Shown here: one piece after another, positions 53,720 to 63,371 of the stretch | Layout: every line of letters begins with the position of its first letter | How positions within the stretch are numbered: position 1 is the stretch's first letter | NCBI RefSeq assembly: GCF_027125355.1 | Contig: NZ_CP114052.1 | Location: forward strand, 744,001 to 808,000 | Length of the DNA stretch: 64,000 nt | From: Peptostreptococcus equinus | Lineage (GTDB): Bacteria > Bacillota > Clostridia > Peptostreptococcales > Peptostreptococcaceae | Direction: 5' to 3' | Translations under genes and position numbers: made by a program | The notes under the pieces: generated by a model | Told to the model about the DNA's origin: nothing | Databases searched by the model: none | What the model saw: the letters and a program-made list of their open reading frames with translations, nothing else

Positions 53720-54007
53720 ATGAATAAAGTAAAAAAAGTACCTCAAAGAAAATGTATAGCATGTCAACAAAGAGGAGATAAAAAATCTTTGGTCAGAATA
53801 GTCAAGACTAAGGAGAATGAAATATTTTTAGATCCAAGCGGTAGAGCTAATGGAAGAGGTGCATATGTATGCGCTACCGAAGAATGCTTGAATAAAGCCA
53901 TAAAAAGTAAAGCACTTAATAGAGCATTTAAAATGAATGTTGAAGATGAAATATACAATCATTTAATTGATGAATTGAGAAAAATAAATAAAGAAGAAAT
54001 TAAGTAG
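53720..54007 (+). CDS. rnpM: YlxR-family RNA-binding protein (RnpM)
   Basis: A 95-residue protein of the YlxR family, now called RnpM in B. subtilis because it binds and modulates RNase P. The family core PQRKCIACQQRGDKKSLVRI and DPSGRANGRGAYVC is complete. It lies in the invariant order nusA-ylxR-ylxQ-infB. The start follows GAGGTGTCG, slightly distant from consensus. Confidence 0.94.
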   Translation: MNKVKKVPQRKCIACQQRGDKKSLVRIVKTKENEIFLDPSGRANGRGAYVCATEECLNKAIKSKALNRAFKMNVEDEIYNHLIDELRKINKEEIK

Positions 54008-54018
54008 AGGATGAATAT

Positions 54019-54351
54019 ATGCAAAATATTGAAGATATAAATATAAAGAAAATATATTCATGGTTTGGGCTTGCGAGAAGAGCTGGTTTTTTAGTATCAG
54101 GTGATGATACAACAATAAAAGAAGTTAAGAAAAAGAATTTATACTTGGTTATTTTAGCAGAAGATGCATCAGATAACACGAAAAAATTATTCGAAGATAA
54201 ATGCAGTTTTAGAAATATTGATTGCTACCATTTTGGCAATAAGGTTGAAATAGGTGGTGCAATAGGTAAAAGTCCGAGAGCTGTATTGGGTATAAAGGAT
54301 AAAAATATGGCCTTGCAAATTAAAAAATTATTAGGGGCATTGTCGGACTAA
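54019..54351 (+). CDS. ylxQ: L7Ae-family RNA-binding protein YlxQ
   Basis: A 110-residue protein of the L7Ae/L30e/YlxQ family, which binds kink-turn RNA. Visible motifs are IYSWFGLARRAGFLVSGDD (split by a turn), LVILAEDASDNTKKLFEDKC and IGKSPRAVLGIKD. It lies between rnpM and infB and is likely translated from the same operon mRNA. No specific target is established for this family member. Confidence 0.93.
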   Translation: MQNIEDINIKKIYSWFGLARRAGFLVSGDDTTIKEVKKKNLYLVILAEDASDNTKKLFEDKCSFRNIDCYHFGNKVEIGGAIGKSPRAVLGIKDKNMALQIKKLLGALSD

Positions 54352-54368
54352 TTTAAGGAGGTGTATTT

Positions 54369-56309
54369 ATGTCAAATAACAACATAAAACATATAGCCGA
54401 AGACTATAATATGAGTGAAGAAGAACTTATAAAAAAAATTAATGACTTTGGTATTGAAATAGCAGATGGGAATACTCTAGCTGAAGAAGATGTAGCATTA
54501 TTAGACGAAATGATTAAGGAAGAAATAAGAGAAAAGAAGGGGAAGGTTGTAGAAGTAGAAGGAAGTATTACTGTACAGCATATAGCCGAAGAAATGGGCA
54601 AATCTTCTTCAGAAGTAATCATGAAGTTAATGAAAATGGGTACGATGGCAACAATTAACCAGGAGATTAGTTTTGATATTGCTTCATTGGTATGTAATGA
54701 ATTTGGTTACGAATTAGTCAAGAAAGATAATTCAGAAAATGAAGAACTTGAAATAGAAGAATTGATGGAAATAGAAGAAGATGATGAAAAAGATTTGGTA
54801 CATAGACCACCAGTTGTAACTGTAATGGGACATGTCGATCATGGTAAAACATCATTATTAGATGCTATAAGGGATACAGATGTAATCGCTGGTGAAGCAG
54901 GTGGTATTACTCAGCATATAGGTGCATCAGAAGTTAAGATCAATGGAGAAAAGATAGTATTTTTAGATACTCCAGGACATGAAGCTTTTACTTCAATGAG
55001 AGCCAGAGGTGCTCAAGTTACAGACATAGCTATATTAGTTGTAGCTGCCGATGATGGTATAATGCCTCAGACTGTGGAAGCTATAAATCATGCTAAAGCA
55101 GCAGGTGTTCCTCTTATTGTAGCTATAAATAAGATAGATAAACCAGGAGCTAATCCAGATAAGGTTAAACAGGAACTTTCTGAACATGGACTATTGGTAG
55201 AAGATTGGGGTGGAGATGTAATTTCTGTTGAACTTTCTGCAAAGAAGAGACTAAACATTGAAACTCTACTTGAAATGGTATTATTAGTAGCAGAGGTAGA
55301 AGAATTAAAAGCTAATCCTAATAAGAGAGCCATTGGTACAGTAATAGAAGCTAAATTGGATAAAGGAAGAGGTTCAGTAGCATCTGTACTTGTTCAAGCA
55401 GGAACTCTTAGAGTAGGTGACCCAATAGTAGCGGGTACTGCAAGTGGTAAGGTTAGAGCGATGATTAATTATAAAGGAAAAAGAGTTAAAGAAGCAGGAC
55501 CATCTACAGCAGTCGAAATTTTAGGTCTTTCTGATGTACCTATGGGTGGAGATCAATTTGTTGTTGTACCGAACGACAAAACAGCAAGATTAATAGCTGA
55601 AAAAAGACAGTCAATGCAAAGAGAAGAAATGCTTAAAGCATCATCTAAAATATCTCTTGACGCATTATTTGAACAGATGAGTGAAGGAACTGTAAAAGAT
55701 CTTAATATTATAATTAAAGCAGATGTACAGGGGTCTGTACAAGCTGTTAAACAGAGTTTAGAAAAATTATCTAATGATGAAGTTCAAATAAATGTTATAC
55801 ACGGTGGTGTCGGAGCTATAACTGAATCTGATGTATTATTAGCATCAGCGTCAAATGCTATAATAATAGGATTTAATGTAAGACCAGTATCTGGTTCTGA
55901 ACAAGTAGCTGAGAAAGAAGCTGTTGATATTAGAACATATACAATAATATATAAGGCAATAGAAGATATGAAGGCAGCAATGTCAGGCATGTTAGATCCT
56001 GAATATGTTGATGAGGATACAGGTAAGGTAGAAATAAGAGAAATATATAAGATTTCTGGAGTTGGTACTGTAGCAGGTGCATACGTATTAACAGGTAAGA
56101 TATTGAGAAATTCAAAGGTTAGAATTGTAAGAGATGGAATAATAATCTTTGAAGGTAACCTTTCAACATTAAGAAGATTTAAAGATGATGTTAAGGAAGT
56201 TGCTCAAGGATACGAATGTGGTCTAAGCTTTGAAAATTACAATGACATAAAAGTGGGAGATATTGTAGAAGCATATATTACAAAAGAAGTTGAAAGAACT
56301 ATAGACTAA
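54369..56309 (+). CDS. infB: Translation initiation factor IF-2
   Basis: GTPase that places initiator tRNA in the ribosome. The 646-residue protein is short for IF-2, with two N-terminal IF2N-type segments (about 5-50 and 75-115) and little of the long charged linker seen elsewhere. The G domain has GHVDHGKTS (about 155-163), DTPGHEAF and NKIDKP. Domains II to IV follow, ending with the initiator tRNA-binding C-terminal domain. The start follows AAGGAGGTG. Confidence 0.98.
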   Translation: MSNNNIKHIAEDYNMSEEELIKKINDFGIEIADGNTLAEEDVALLDEMIKEEIREKKGKVVEVEGSITVQHIAEEMGKSSSEVIMKLMKMGTMATINQEISFDIASLVCNEFGYELVKKDNSENEELEIEELMEIEEDDEKDLVHRPPVVTVMGHVDHGKTSLLDAIRDTDVIAGEAGGITQHIGASEVKINGEKIVFLDTPGHEAFTSMRARGAQVTDIAILVVAADDGIMPQTVEAINHAKAAGVPLIVAINKIDKPGANPDKVKQELSEHGLLVEDWGGDVISVELSAKKRLNIETLLEMVLLVAEVEELKANPNKRAIGTVIEAKLDKGRGSVASVLVQAGTLRVGDPIVAGTASGKVRAMINYKGKRVKEAGPSTAVEILGLSDVPMGGDQFVVVPNDKTARLIAEKRQSMQREEMLKASSKISLDALFEQMSEGTVKDLNIIIKADVQGSVQAVKQSLEKLSNDEVQINVIHGGVGAITESDVLLASASNAIIIGFNVRPVSGSEQVAEKEAVDIRTYTIIYKAIEDMKAAMSGMLDPEYVDEDTGKVEIREIYKISGVGTVAGAYVLTGKILRNSKVRIVRDGIIIFEGNLSTLRRFKDDVKEVAQGYECGLSFENYNDIKVGDIVEAYITKEVERTID

Positions 56310-56332
56310 CTACTCAGAGAAATGAGGTAAGT

Positions 56333-56677
56333 ATGGCATCAAATAGAATAAAAAGAATAAGTGAAGAAGTAAAAAAAACTATAAGCATGATGTTGATTAG
56401 TGGTATAAAGGATCCAAGAATCAATTCCATGATAAGTGTAACTGATGTAGAAGTTACTAATGATCTTAGATATGCATTTGTATATATAAGTATACTTGGT
56501 GGTAATAAAGATGAATCTTTAGAAGGTTTAAATAGTGCAAAGGGGTATATAAGAAGAGAAGTAGGTAAGGCTACAAAGCTTAGATATGTGCCGGAAATAG
56601 TATTTAAAATTGATGATTCTTTGGACAGAGGTATGTATATGGATGAACTTATCAAAAGTGTAAACAAAGAAAAATAA
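56333..56677 (+). CDS. rbfA: 30S ribosome-binding factor RbfA
   Basis: A 114-residue KH-like cold-shock factor for late 30S maturation. It starts with SNRIKRISEEVKKTIS and has GIKDPRINSMISVTDVEVTNDLRYAFVY (in parts, about 27-55) and the final VPEIVFKIDDSLDRG. It is the last gene of the rimP-nusA-infB operon and is followed by a 15-base-pair terminator. Confidence 0.97.
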   Translation: MASNRIKRISEEVKKTISMMLISGIKDPRINSMISVTDVEVTNDLRYAFVYISILGGNKDESLEGLNSAKGYIRREVGKATKLRYVPEIVFKIDDSLDRGMYMDELIKSVNKEK

Positions 56678-56684
56678 TTATATT

Positions 56685-56722
56685 GGCAATGTAAACATTC
56701 TTTAATGTTTACATTGCCTTTT
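56685..56722 (+). terminator. Intrinsic terminator after rbfA
   Basis: GGCAATGTAAACATT (56685-56699) pairs exactly with 56704-56718 around a CTTT loop, followed by TTTTAT. Confidence 0.92.
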
Positions 56723-56790
56723 ATATTCACAAATATTTTTATTTAATGTATAATTAATATGGTAAATAAATGTGAAAAGGATGTGAATTT

Positions 56791-57774
56791 ATGAAATTTT
56801 TTATTGAGGTTATAGACGAAATTTTAGATTACTTGGTTAAGGAAGATAATTTTATGGTTAGTTCACACGTAAATCCTGATGGTGACAATATTGGATCATC
56901 TTTGGCTATGTATAGGTTTTTACAAAAAATTGATAAAAATGTGGAATACGTTTTAGATGATGAATATCCAAGTTCTTTGGAGTTTTTGAGAGATGATTCT
57001 AAGTTGGTATCAAATAAATCAGAGATTAAAAATTATACACTGATTGCATTGGATTCAGGAGATTACAATAGAATATGTGTAGATGAAAACATATTAAAAA
57101 ATGCGAATAAGATAATTTGTATAGATCATCATCATACTAATTCAGAATATGCAGATCTAGCATATGTAGATGTGAATGAATCATCTACCTGTCAAATGGT
57201 CTTTAATATACTTACAAGGTTTGATGAAAGATTTGGTGAAGATATTATATGTGAAAAAATAGCCACACCGCTTTATACTGGACTAGTGACAGATACTGGT
57301 AATTTTCAGTATTCAAATGCAGATGCATCATCTCTTATAATGGCATCTAATTTATTGGATAGAGGTGCAAAAAAAGAAGAAATAATTGAAAATGTATTCC
57401 AAAAAAATTCAATATCATACTATAGGATTTTAGGACATGTTTTAAATAATATGGAATTAGTAGATAACAAGATTGCTGTGGGAACAGTATATAATAAAGA
57501 TTTAGAAGATTATGATATTAAATATGATGACATAGATTCCATTACACCCTACACTAGAGATATTGATGGAGTTGAATTAGGAATATTTGTAAAAGAAAAA
57601 GAACCAGGAGTAGTTAAATTAAGTTTTAGGTCAAAATCCTATGTAGATTGTACTCAACTTTCAAGAGTCTTCGGTGGAGGTGGACATATAAGAGCTGCTG
57701 GTGCTACTGTACTAGATAAAACAGTAGAACAAGTAAAAGAATTGGTTATAAAAGAAGCGAGAAAATTTATATAA
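56791..57774 (+). CDS. nrnA: DHH/DHHA1 phosphoesterase NrnA (nanoRNase/pAp phosphatase)
   Basis: Degrades oligoribonucleotides of two to five residues and may dephosphorylate pAp. The 327-residue protein has the DHH domain with SSHVNPDGDNIGS (about 24-36), ALDSGD and CIDHHHTN (the DHH triad, about 110-117), and the DHHA1 domain ending in FGGGGHIRAAGA. The order rbfA-nrnA-truB-ribF is standard in Clostridia. A TATAAT-like box (56750-56755) just after the rbfA terminator may be its promoter. Confidence 0.95.
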   Translation: MKFFIEVIDEILDYLVKEDNFMVSSHVNPDGDNIGSSLAMYRFLQKIDKNVEYVLDDEYPSSLEFLRDDSKLVSNKSEIKNYTLIALDSGDYNRICVDENILKNANKIICIDHHHTNSEYADLAYVDVNESSTCQMVFNILTRFDERFGEDIICEKIATPLYTGLVTDTGNFQYSNADASSLIMASNLLDRGAKKEEIIENVFQKNSISYYRILGHVLNNMELVDNKIAVGTVYNKDLEDYDIKYDDIDSITPYTRDIDGVELGIFVKEKEPGVVKLSFRSKSYVDCTQLSRVFGGGGHIRAAGATVLDKTVEQVKELVIKEARKFI

Positions 57775-57816
57775 ATAAAATCTTGCCAAGAATGTAATAG
57801 ATAAATAGGAGAAAAT

Positions 57817-58725
57817 ATGGATAGAGTTTTTAGTATAATTAAGCCGAGTGGGATGACATCACATGACGTGGTATACAAGGTTAGGCGAATACTTTCTATA
57901 AAAAAAGTAGGGCATACAGGAACACTCGATCCAGATGCTACAGGAGTTTTGCCTATATGTGTAGGTAGAGCTACAAAATTAAGTGATTTGATACTTAATA
58001 AGGATAAGACATATTTATGTGAAATGACAATAGGTAAAGAAACGGATACTTATGATTCTTCTGGTAAAACTATATTTGAAAAAGATTATAGTCATATTAG
58101 CGAAGAAGATATTATTGAAGCTTTAAAAAATCAAGTTGGTGAAATTGACCAATTACCTCCAAAATATTCAGCACTAAAGGTAAATGGTAAAAAAATGTGC
58201 GATTTGGTAAGAAGTGGAAAAGAAGATCAAATAGAATTGAAATCTAGAAGAATTACTATAAATGATATTGAAATCAAAGAAATAAATATACCAAGGGTGG
58301 TATTTGAAGTGTTTTGTAGTAAAGGGACTTATGTAAGAAGTATTTGTCATGATGTTGGAGAAATTTTAGGTGTAGGAGCTCATATGTCAGCGCTTACAAG
58401 GACTAAGACAGGCATATTTACATTAGAAAATTCAATTACACTAGACGAACTAGAATTTTATAAGAATCAAAATGAGCTTATTAAACATAGTTATAGTGTT
58501 GAAGAGGTTTTAAAAGAATTACCATATATTTTATTAAAGGATAATGCAGTAAAATATTATTCAAATGGAGGAACTATAGAATCTCATAGGTTCCAAGATA
58601 AAAATTATGATGATAAATCTAAACGTGTTAGGGTATATTCTAAAGAGGAGTTTATAGGCACGGGTCTATTGACTAATCAAGGTGAAATTGTCAGTGTAAA
58701 AAGTGAAAAATTATTTAATATATAA
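57817..58725 (+). CDS. truB: tRNA pseudouridine(55) synthase TruB
   Basis: Makes pseudouridine at position 55 of the T arm of tRNAs. The 302-residue protein opens with VFSIIKPSGMTSHDVV and holds the catalytic Asp in GHTGTLDPDATGVLPICVG (about 33-51). A YXXSALKVNGK segment and a C-terminal PUA-like part are present. It is followed after 14 bases by ribF, as in most Firmicutes. Confidence 0.96.
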   Translation: MDRVFSIIKPSGMTSHDVVYKVRRILSIKKVGHTGTLDPDATGVLPICVGRATKLSDLILNKDKTYLCEMTIGKETDTYDSSGKTIFEKDYSHISEEDIIEALKNQVGEIDQLPPKYSALKVNGKKMCDLVRSGKEDQIELKSRRITINDIEIKEINIPRVVFEVFCSKGTYVRSICHDVGEILGVGAHMSALTRTKTGIFTLENSITLDELEFYKNQNELIKHSYSVEEVLKELPYILLKDNAVKYYSNGGTIESHRFQDKNYDDKSKRVRVYSKEEFIGTGLLTNQGEIVSVKSEKLFNI

Positions 58726-58739
58726 AAGGTGACGAGATT

Positions 58740-59684
58740 ATGATAGTTTATAACAGAATTGAAGATATAGACATAGATAGGGGAAGTTGTGTTACCATTG
58801 GAAATTTTGATGGTGTACATAAAGGTCATCAAAGACTTATAAACAAAACAGTAGAATATGCTAAAAAAAATAATTTGTTGAGTGTGGTTTTTACATTCAC
58901 TAATCATCCAGTAAATTATTTTATGCCAGGTTACGTAAAAAATATTATGTCTGAACGAGATAAACAAAGAGTGATAGAATCTTTGGGAGTTGACATATAT
59001 ATTGGTATAAAATTTGATGAAAATATGACTAGTGTTTCTGCTCAGGAATATATAGAAAATATACTTTTAGGAAAGTTAAAAGCTAAAAATATTATTGTAG
59101 GTCATGATTTTTCTTTTGCAAGAAAAAAGGAAGGTACTACACAAACACTTGTAAAAGCAGGTGAAAAATTTAACTTTGGTGTAGAAATAGTTACTCCAGT
59201 TCTTGTAGATGGAAAAAGGGTAAGTTCAACAGATATAAGACAGTTAATATCTGAAGGTAAAATGAAAGAAGCTGAAAAACTATTGGGTAGGAATTATTCT
59301 ATAGGTGGAAACGTTATAAGAGCTAGGCAAATTGGTAGAACATTAGGATTTCCAACTGCAAATATAGACTATGATAAAAAACTTATAATACCAAAAATTG
59401 GTGTATATGCCACTCTAGCCAAGGTAAGTGGAAATATATACTGTGGAGCAACTAGTGTGGGTACAAATCCAACAGTAAATGGATCCTCTATAACTATTGA
59501 AACATATATATTAAATTTTGATGGAGATATATATGATGAATATTTGACAGTTGAATTTTTAGAGTTAATGAGAGATGAGATAAAATTTGATACAAAAGAA
59601 GAATTAATAGAACAACTTTTTTTAGATAAGGAATATGTCAGAAAGAACTATATAAATACACTTAAGAAAAGTCTGCATAAATAA
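58740..59684 (+). CDS. ribF: Bifunctional riboflavin kinase/FAD synthetase RibF
   Basis: Converts riboflavin to FMN and then FAD. The 314-residue protein has the N-terminal FAD synthetase domain with TIGNFDGVHKGHQRLI (about 19-34) and SSTDIRQLI, and the C-terminal flavokinase domain with GRTLGFPTANI (about 199-209) and GVYATLAKV. There is no sign of an FMN riboswitch before it. It ends the truB transcript; the rpsO promoter lies immediately after. Confidence 0.97.
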   Translation: MIVYNRIEDIDIDRGSCVTIGNFDGVHKGHQRLINKTVEYAKKNNLLSVVFTFTNHPVNYFMPGYVKNIMSERDKQRVIESLGVDIYIGIKFDENMTSVSAQEYIENILLGKLKAKNIIVGHDFSFARKKEGTTQTLVKAGEKFNFGVEIVTPVLVDGKRVSSTDIRQLISEGKMKEAEKLLGRNYSIGGNVIRARQIGRTLGFPTANIDYDKKLIIPKIGVYATLAKVSGNIYCGATSVGTNPTVNGSSITIETYILNFDGDIYDEYLTVEFLELMRDEIKFDTKEELIEQLFLDKEYVRKNYINTLKKSLHK

Positions 59685-59703
59685 AAATAATAACTTAATA
59701 AAC

Positions 59704-59732
59704 TTGTAATATTATCTTCTATGTGTTACAAT
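59704..59732 (+). promoter_or_regulatory. Promoter of rpsO
   Basis: TTGTAA (59704-59709), a 17-base spacer and TACAAT (59727-59732), with TG one base upstream of the -10 box. Confidence 0.82.
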
Positions 59733-59738
59733 ATACAA

Positions 59739-59808
59739 GGTTAAACCTTAGCTCAGCTTTTGAGACTCCATTCAATGCTTAGCCAAAGGCGATTTTTAAA
59801 ATTTTAGG
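59739..59808 (+). promoter_or_regulatory. Structured rpsO 5' leader, possible S15 autoregulatory site
   Basis: The leader of about 80 bases contains CTCA/TGAG (59752-59755 with 59761-59764) and complementary CCTT (59746-59749) and AAGG (59786-59789) ends that would close a multi-branch fold. S15 binds such folds in its own mRNA in several Firmicutes. The structure is an inference by eye. Confidence 0.35.
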
Positions 59809-59818
59809 AGGAAGAAAT

Positions 59819-60076
59819 ATGATAAACAAGGAACAAATAATCAAAGAATACGGTAGAAAAGAAGGAGATACAGGTTCTCCAGAAGTACAGATTGCTTTAT
59901 TAACAGCAAGAATTAATTACTTAAATGAGCATCTAAAAGAACACAAGAAGGATCACCATTCTAGAAGAGGTCTTTTAAAGATGGTTGGTAGAAGAAGAAA
60001 TCTTTTAGCTTATTTAAAGAAGAATGATCTTGAAGGATACAGAGCATTGATAGCAAAATTAGGATTAAGAAAATAA
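59819..60076 (+). CDS. rpsO: 30S ribosomal protein S15
   Basis: An 85-residue primary 16S rRNA-binding protein (normally 88-89). The family core [20 protein letters not shown] (residues about 17-36), [12 protein letters not shown] and [14 protein letters not shown] is complete. It is preceded by a strong AGGAGG and its own promoter and followed by an efficient terminator, as expected of a highly expressed gene. In most bacteria pnp follows; here degV lies between them. Confidence 0.98.
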   Translation: MINKEQIIKEYGRKEGDTGSPEVQIALLTARINYLNEHLKEHKKDHHSRRGLLKMVGRRRNLLAYLKKNDLEGYRALIAKLGLRK

Positions 60077-60085
60077 TTTTATTTG

Positions 60086-60118
60086 GCAGGTATGATTCAA
60101 GTCATACCTGCTATTTTT
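60086..60118 (+). terminator. Intrinsic terminator after rpsO
   Basis: GCAGGTATGA (60086-60095) pairs with TCATACCTGC (60102-60111) around a 6-base loop, followed by TATTTTTT. Confidence 0.92.
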
Positions 60119-60155
60119 TATATAATAAATAAAACTATTTTTAATTACTAATATA

Positions 60156-60164
60156 TGGTAAAAT
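60156..60164 (+). promoter_or_regulatory. Possible extended -10 promoter for degV
   Basis: TGGTAAAAT about 40 bases before the degV start and after the rpsO terminator; the -35 region is not recognisable. Confidence 0.4.
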
Positions 60165-60201
60165 AGCTATATTAGATAAATAATGATAGAGGAGGCTTAC
60201 C

Positions 60202-61047
60202 TTGAATATAAAATTGATATGCGATAGTATGTGTGACATACCAGAGGAAATAGAAAAAAAAGAATATCTAGAAATAATTCCTCTTACGTTAATAGTAGAT
60301 GGTAAAGAATTTGTAGATAATGAAGATATGACTAAGGATGAATTCTATAAATTTATGCTTGAAGCTAAAGATATACCAAAGACATCACAGGCTACTTATG
60401 TACAGTTTAAGGAAGCTTTTGACAGCGCTTTGGCAGATGGCAAGGATGTAATTTGTATTACAGGTGCATCAAATAAGAGTGGTACATACCAAAGTGCTAT
60501 GTTGGCAAAAAATGACACTGAAGGCAGGATAGAAATAATAGATTCAGAGAATCTTTCAATAGGATCAGGTCAGTTAGTTATTAGAGCTTGTGACTTTATA
60601 GAAGAAGGTTTATCTACTGATGAAGTAGTTTCAAAAATAAAGGAAGTGAGAGAATCTTCATTTATTTTGTTTACACCAGCAAGCTTTGATTTTTTAAAAA
60701 AGAGTGGAAGAGTTCCACTTACGACAGCTATAATAGGAAATATGCTAAATATCAGACCTATTTTCTCAATGCATTCCGGTGAAATTCAATTAGAAGCAAA
60801 GGTAAGAGGTGCTAAAAAAGCTTTTTCAAAATTAGTTGATACATTAATTTCAAAATATCCAGAGGAATTATCGGAGCTAACTATAACAATAGGTGAAGCA
60901 GGTAATAGAGAGGATTTTATAAAGTTAAAAGAAGAAGTGGAAGCCAAATTAAAGGATAAGGTAAAAAGGATTATGTTCTTTAAAGGAGGAGCATGTATAT
61001 GTGCTCATACAGGTCCAGATATAGTAGCTATTGGATTTTCTAAGTAA
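60202..61047 (+). CDS. DegV/FakB-family fatty-acid-binding protein
   Basis: A 281-residue protein of the DegV family, whose FakB members present bound fatty acids to the kinase FakA. It has the fatty-acid phosphate-site pattern (KLICDSMCDIP at the start, KTSQATYVQF at about 73-82, TGASNKSGTYQSA) and the conserved GPDIVAIGF end. The start codon is TTG after GAGGAGG. FakA is not in this window. It lies between rpsO and pnp, an unusual place for this family. Confidence 0.93.
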   Translation: MNIKLICDSMCDIPEEIEKKEYLEIIPLTLIVDGKEFVDNEDMTKDEFYKFMLEAKDIPKTSQATYVQFKEAFDSALADGKDVICITGASNKSGTYQSAMLAKNDTEGRIEIIDSENLSIGSGQLVIRACDFIEEGLSTDEVVSKIKEVRESSFILFTPASFDFLKKSGRVPLTTAIIGNMLNIRPIFSMHSGEIQLEAKVRGAKKAFSKLVDTLISKYPEELSELTITIGEAGNREDFIKLKEEVEAKLKDKVKRIMFFKGGACICAHTGPDIVAIGFSK

Positions 61048-61061
61048 GATTAAAATAAAAT

Positions 61062-61110
61062 GTAAGTAATATAGGACTTACTTTTCAAAGTGCAAACTAA
61101 GGCCCTATAT
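61062..61110 (+). promoter_or_regulatory. pnp 5' leader with alternative hairpins
   Basis: GTAAGT (61062-61067) can pair with ACTTAC (61076-61081), while ATATAGG (61069-61075) inside that loop can pair with CCTATAT (61104-61110). In E. coli the pnp leader is a processing and autoregulation target; a comparable role here is only inferred. Confidence 0.35.
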
Positions 61111-61127
61111 AAAATTTAGGAGGAAAA

Positions 61128-63218
61128 ATGTTCGAACACAGAATTTTTGAGACAGAAGTTGCTGGAAGAAAGCTTTCTGTTGAAGTTGGAAAAATATGCG
61201 AAATGACAAATGGTAATTGTATTATTAGTTATGGTGATACAATGGTAATGGTTAATGCAACGAAATCAGCACAGCCAAGAGATGGGATTGATTTTTTCCC
61301 TTTAAGTGTAGATTTTGAAGAAAAACTATATTCAGTAGGTAAAATACCTGGTGGTTTCTTAAAAAGAGAAGGAAAAGCTTCAGAAAAGGCTATATTGACA
61401 TCTAGATTAATAGATAGACCTATAAGGCCTTTATTCCCTGAAGGATTTAGAAACGATGTACAAGTAGTGGCAACTGTATTATCAGTAGATCAAGACTGTA
61501 CACCAGATATAGTCGCTATGCTTGGTTCTTCTATAGCATTATCAATTTCTGATATACCTTTTAATGGACCAACTGCATCAGTATTAATTGGGTTAATTGA
61601 TGGAGAGTTCATAGTAAATCCAAATCAAGAACAAAGAGATAAAAGTAGTCTACATCTTGTGGTATCTGGAACAAAAGATGCAATAATGATGGTTGAAGCT
61701 GGTGCTGAAGAAGTAGAAGATGAAATAGTATTAAATGCAATTTTATTTGCTCATGAAGAAATTAAAAAGTTAGTAACATTTATAGAAGAAATTGTAGAAG
61801 AAGTTGGTAAGGAAAAGTGTGAAGTTAAATTACATCTACCAAGTGAAGAACTAAGATCTATGGTTGATGAATTTGCAAGAGAAAAAATGAGTGAAGCTGT
61901 TAAGACTGTTGAAAAAATGGAAAGAACAGAAAAAATGGATGCTGTCAGCGCCCAGACCCTTGCATATTTTGAAGAAAAATATGAAGATTTCGAAGAGTTT
62001 GCTGGTGATATAGAAGACATATTACATGATATAATCAAAGACGAAGTTAGAAGTTTAATAGTCGATGAAAATGTAAGACCAGACAATAGAAAATTAGATG
62101 AAATAAGACCAATATGGTGTGAAACAGGTTTGATTCCTAGAACTCATGGTTCAGCTATATTTACTAGAGGACAGACACAGGTATTGAATGTAACTACTTT
62201 AGGTGCACTTGGTGAAGTTCAGAAATTAGATGGATTAGATGAAGAAGAGAATAAGAGATATATGCATCACTATAATTTCCCAGCTTATTCAGTTGGTGAA
62301 ACAAGACCATCAAGAGGACCTGGAAGAAGAGAAATAGGACATGGAGCACTTGCAGAAAGAGCATTAGTGCCAGTTATTCCTTCAGAAGAAGATTTTCCGT
62401 ACGCAATAAGACTAGTATCTGAAGTTCTTAGTTCAAATGGATCAACTTCACAGGCATCTGTTTGTGCTTCTACACTTTCATTATTAGATGCTGGTGTTCC
62501 AATTAGAGATATGGTTGCTGGTATAGCTATGGGATTAATTAAGCATCATGACAAAGTAGCTGTATTATCAGATATACAGGGAATGGAAGATCATTTAGGA
62601 GATATGGACTTCAAAGTAGCAGGTACGGAACATGGTATAACAGCTATACAAATGGATATAAAGATTGCAGGTATAGATGAATCAGTTCTTAGACAAGCTT
62701 TAAAACAAGCTAAGGAAGGTAGACTTCATATACTTGGGGAAATGAGAAAAGAAATAACTCAGCCAAGACCAGAGCTTTCTAAGTATGCACCAAAGATTGA
62801 AAGAATGACAATTAATCCAGATAAGATCAGAGATGTAATAGGGCCTGGTGGAAAGATGATTAACAAGATTATCGATGAAACTGGAATAAAGATTGATATA
62901 GAACAGACTGGTGAAGTATTTATAGTTGGCGTAGAGCCAGAAATGATAGAAAAGGCTAAGTCAATGATAGAAGAAATAGTGGCAGAAGCAGAACCAGGTA
63001 AAAAGTATACAGGTGAAGTAACTAGAATTGAAAAATTCGGTGCTTTTGTTGAAATACTTCCAGGTAAGCAGGGATTACTACATATTTCTCAGATATCAAA
63101 TAAGAGAGTAGAAAAGGTAGAAGATGTATTAAAGATAGGTGACAAGGTAGAAGTTCTTGTAACTGAAATTGATGACAAAGGAAGAATAAACCTTTCTATA
63201 AAGGCAATGAACAATTAG
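61128..63218 (+). CDS. pnp: Polyribonucleotide nucleotidyltransferase (PNPase)
   Basis: Phosphorolytic 3'-to-5' exoribonuclease of the mRNA degradation machinery. The 696-residue protein has two RNase PH domains (1-215 and about 310-540) joined by a helical domain, with [30 protein letters not shown] (in parts) in the first and RRFMHHYNFP-like [14 protein letters not shown] in the second. A KH domain ([12 protein letters not shown], near 564) and an S1 domain ([15 protein letters not shown]) close the protein. The length is normal. It is followed by a hairpin terminator. Confidence 0.98.
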   Translation: MFEHRIFETEVAGRKLSVEVGKICEMTNGNCIISYGDTMVMVNATKSAQPRDGIDFFPLSVDFEEKLYSVGKIPGGFLKREGKASEKAILTSRLIDRPIRPLFPEGFRNDVQVVATVLSVDQDCTPDIVAMLGSSIALSISDIPFNGPTASVLIGLIDGEFIVNPNQEQRDKSSLHLVVSGTKDAIMMVEAGAEEVEDEIVLNAILFAHEEIKKLVTFIEEIVEEVGKEKCEVKLHLPSEELRSMVDEFAREKMSEAVKTVEKMERTEKMDAVSAQTLAYFEEKYEDFEEFAGDIEDILHDIIKDEVRSLIVDENVRPDNRKLDEIRPIWCETGLIPRTHGSAIFTRGQTQVLNVTTLGALGEVQKLDGLDEEENKRYMHHYNFPAYSVGETRPSRGPGRREIGHGALAERALVPVIPSEEDFPYAIRLVSEVLSSNGSTSQASVCASTLSLLDAGVPIRDMVAGIAMGLIKHHDKVAVLSDIQGMEDHLGDMDFKVAGTEHGITAIQMDIKIAGIDESVLRQALKQAKEGRLHILGEMRKEITQPRPELSKYAPKIERMTINPDKIRDVIGPGGKMINKIIDETGIKIDIEQTGEVFIVGVEPEMIEKAKSMIEEIVAEAEPGKKYTGEVTRIEKFGAFVEILPGKQGLLHISQISNKRVEKVEDVLKIGDKVEVLVTEIDDKGRINLSIKAMNN

Positions 63219-63230
63219 ATTTTTATATAA

Positions 63231-63262
63231 ATAGGGGCTTATTTTAAGTCCTTATTTTATTT
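63231..63262 (+). terminator. Intrinsic terminator after pnp
   Basis: ATAGGGGCTTA (63231-63241) pairs with TAAGTCCTTAT (63245-63255), with two G-T pairs and a TTT loop, followed by a T-rich tail. Confidence 0.8.
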
Positions 63263-63346
63263 TTATCATATACTAAAAATTTTATTATAGTTTTTTTTCA
63301 TATAATACACTTATTAAAGTAAAATCAAGCATCTTATATTAAAATA

Positions 63347-63355
63347 TGATATAAT
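63347..63355 (+). promoter_or_regulatory. Extended -10 promoter for the third M16 gene
   Basis: TGATATAAT. A start of transcription near 63362 would leave almost no leader before the ATG at 63372. Confidence 0.6.
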
Positions 63356-63371
63356 AAAAGGTATTGAATTT

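Noticed and set aside
56314..56730. A 138-codon minus-strand frame over rbfA and its terminator
   Set aside because: It reads through the perfect rbfA terminator stem and has no recognisable domain.
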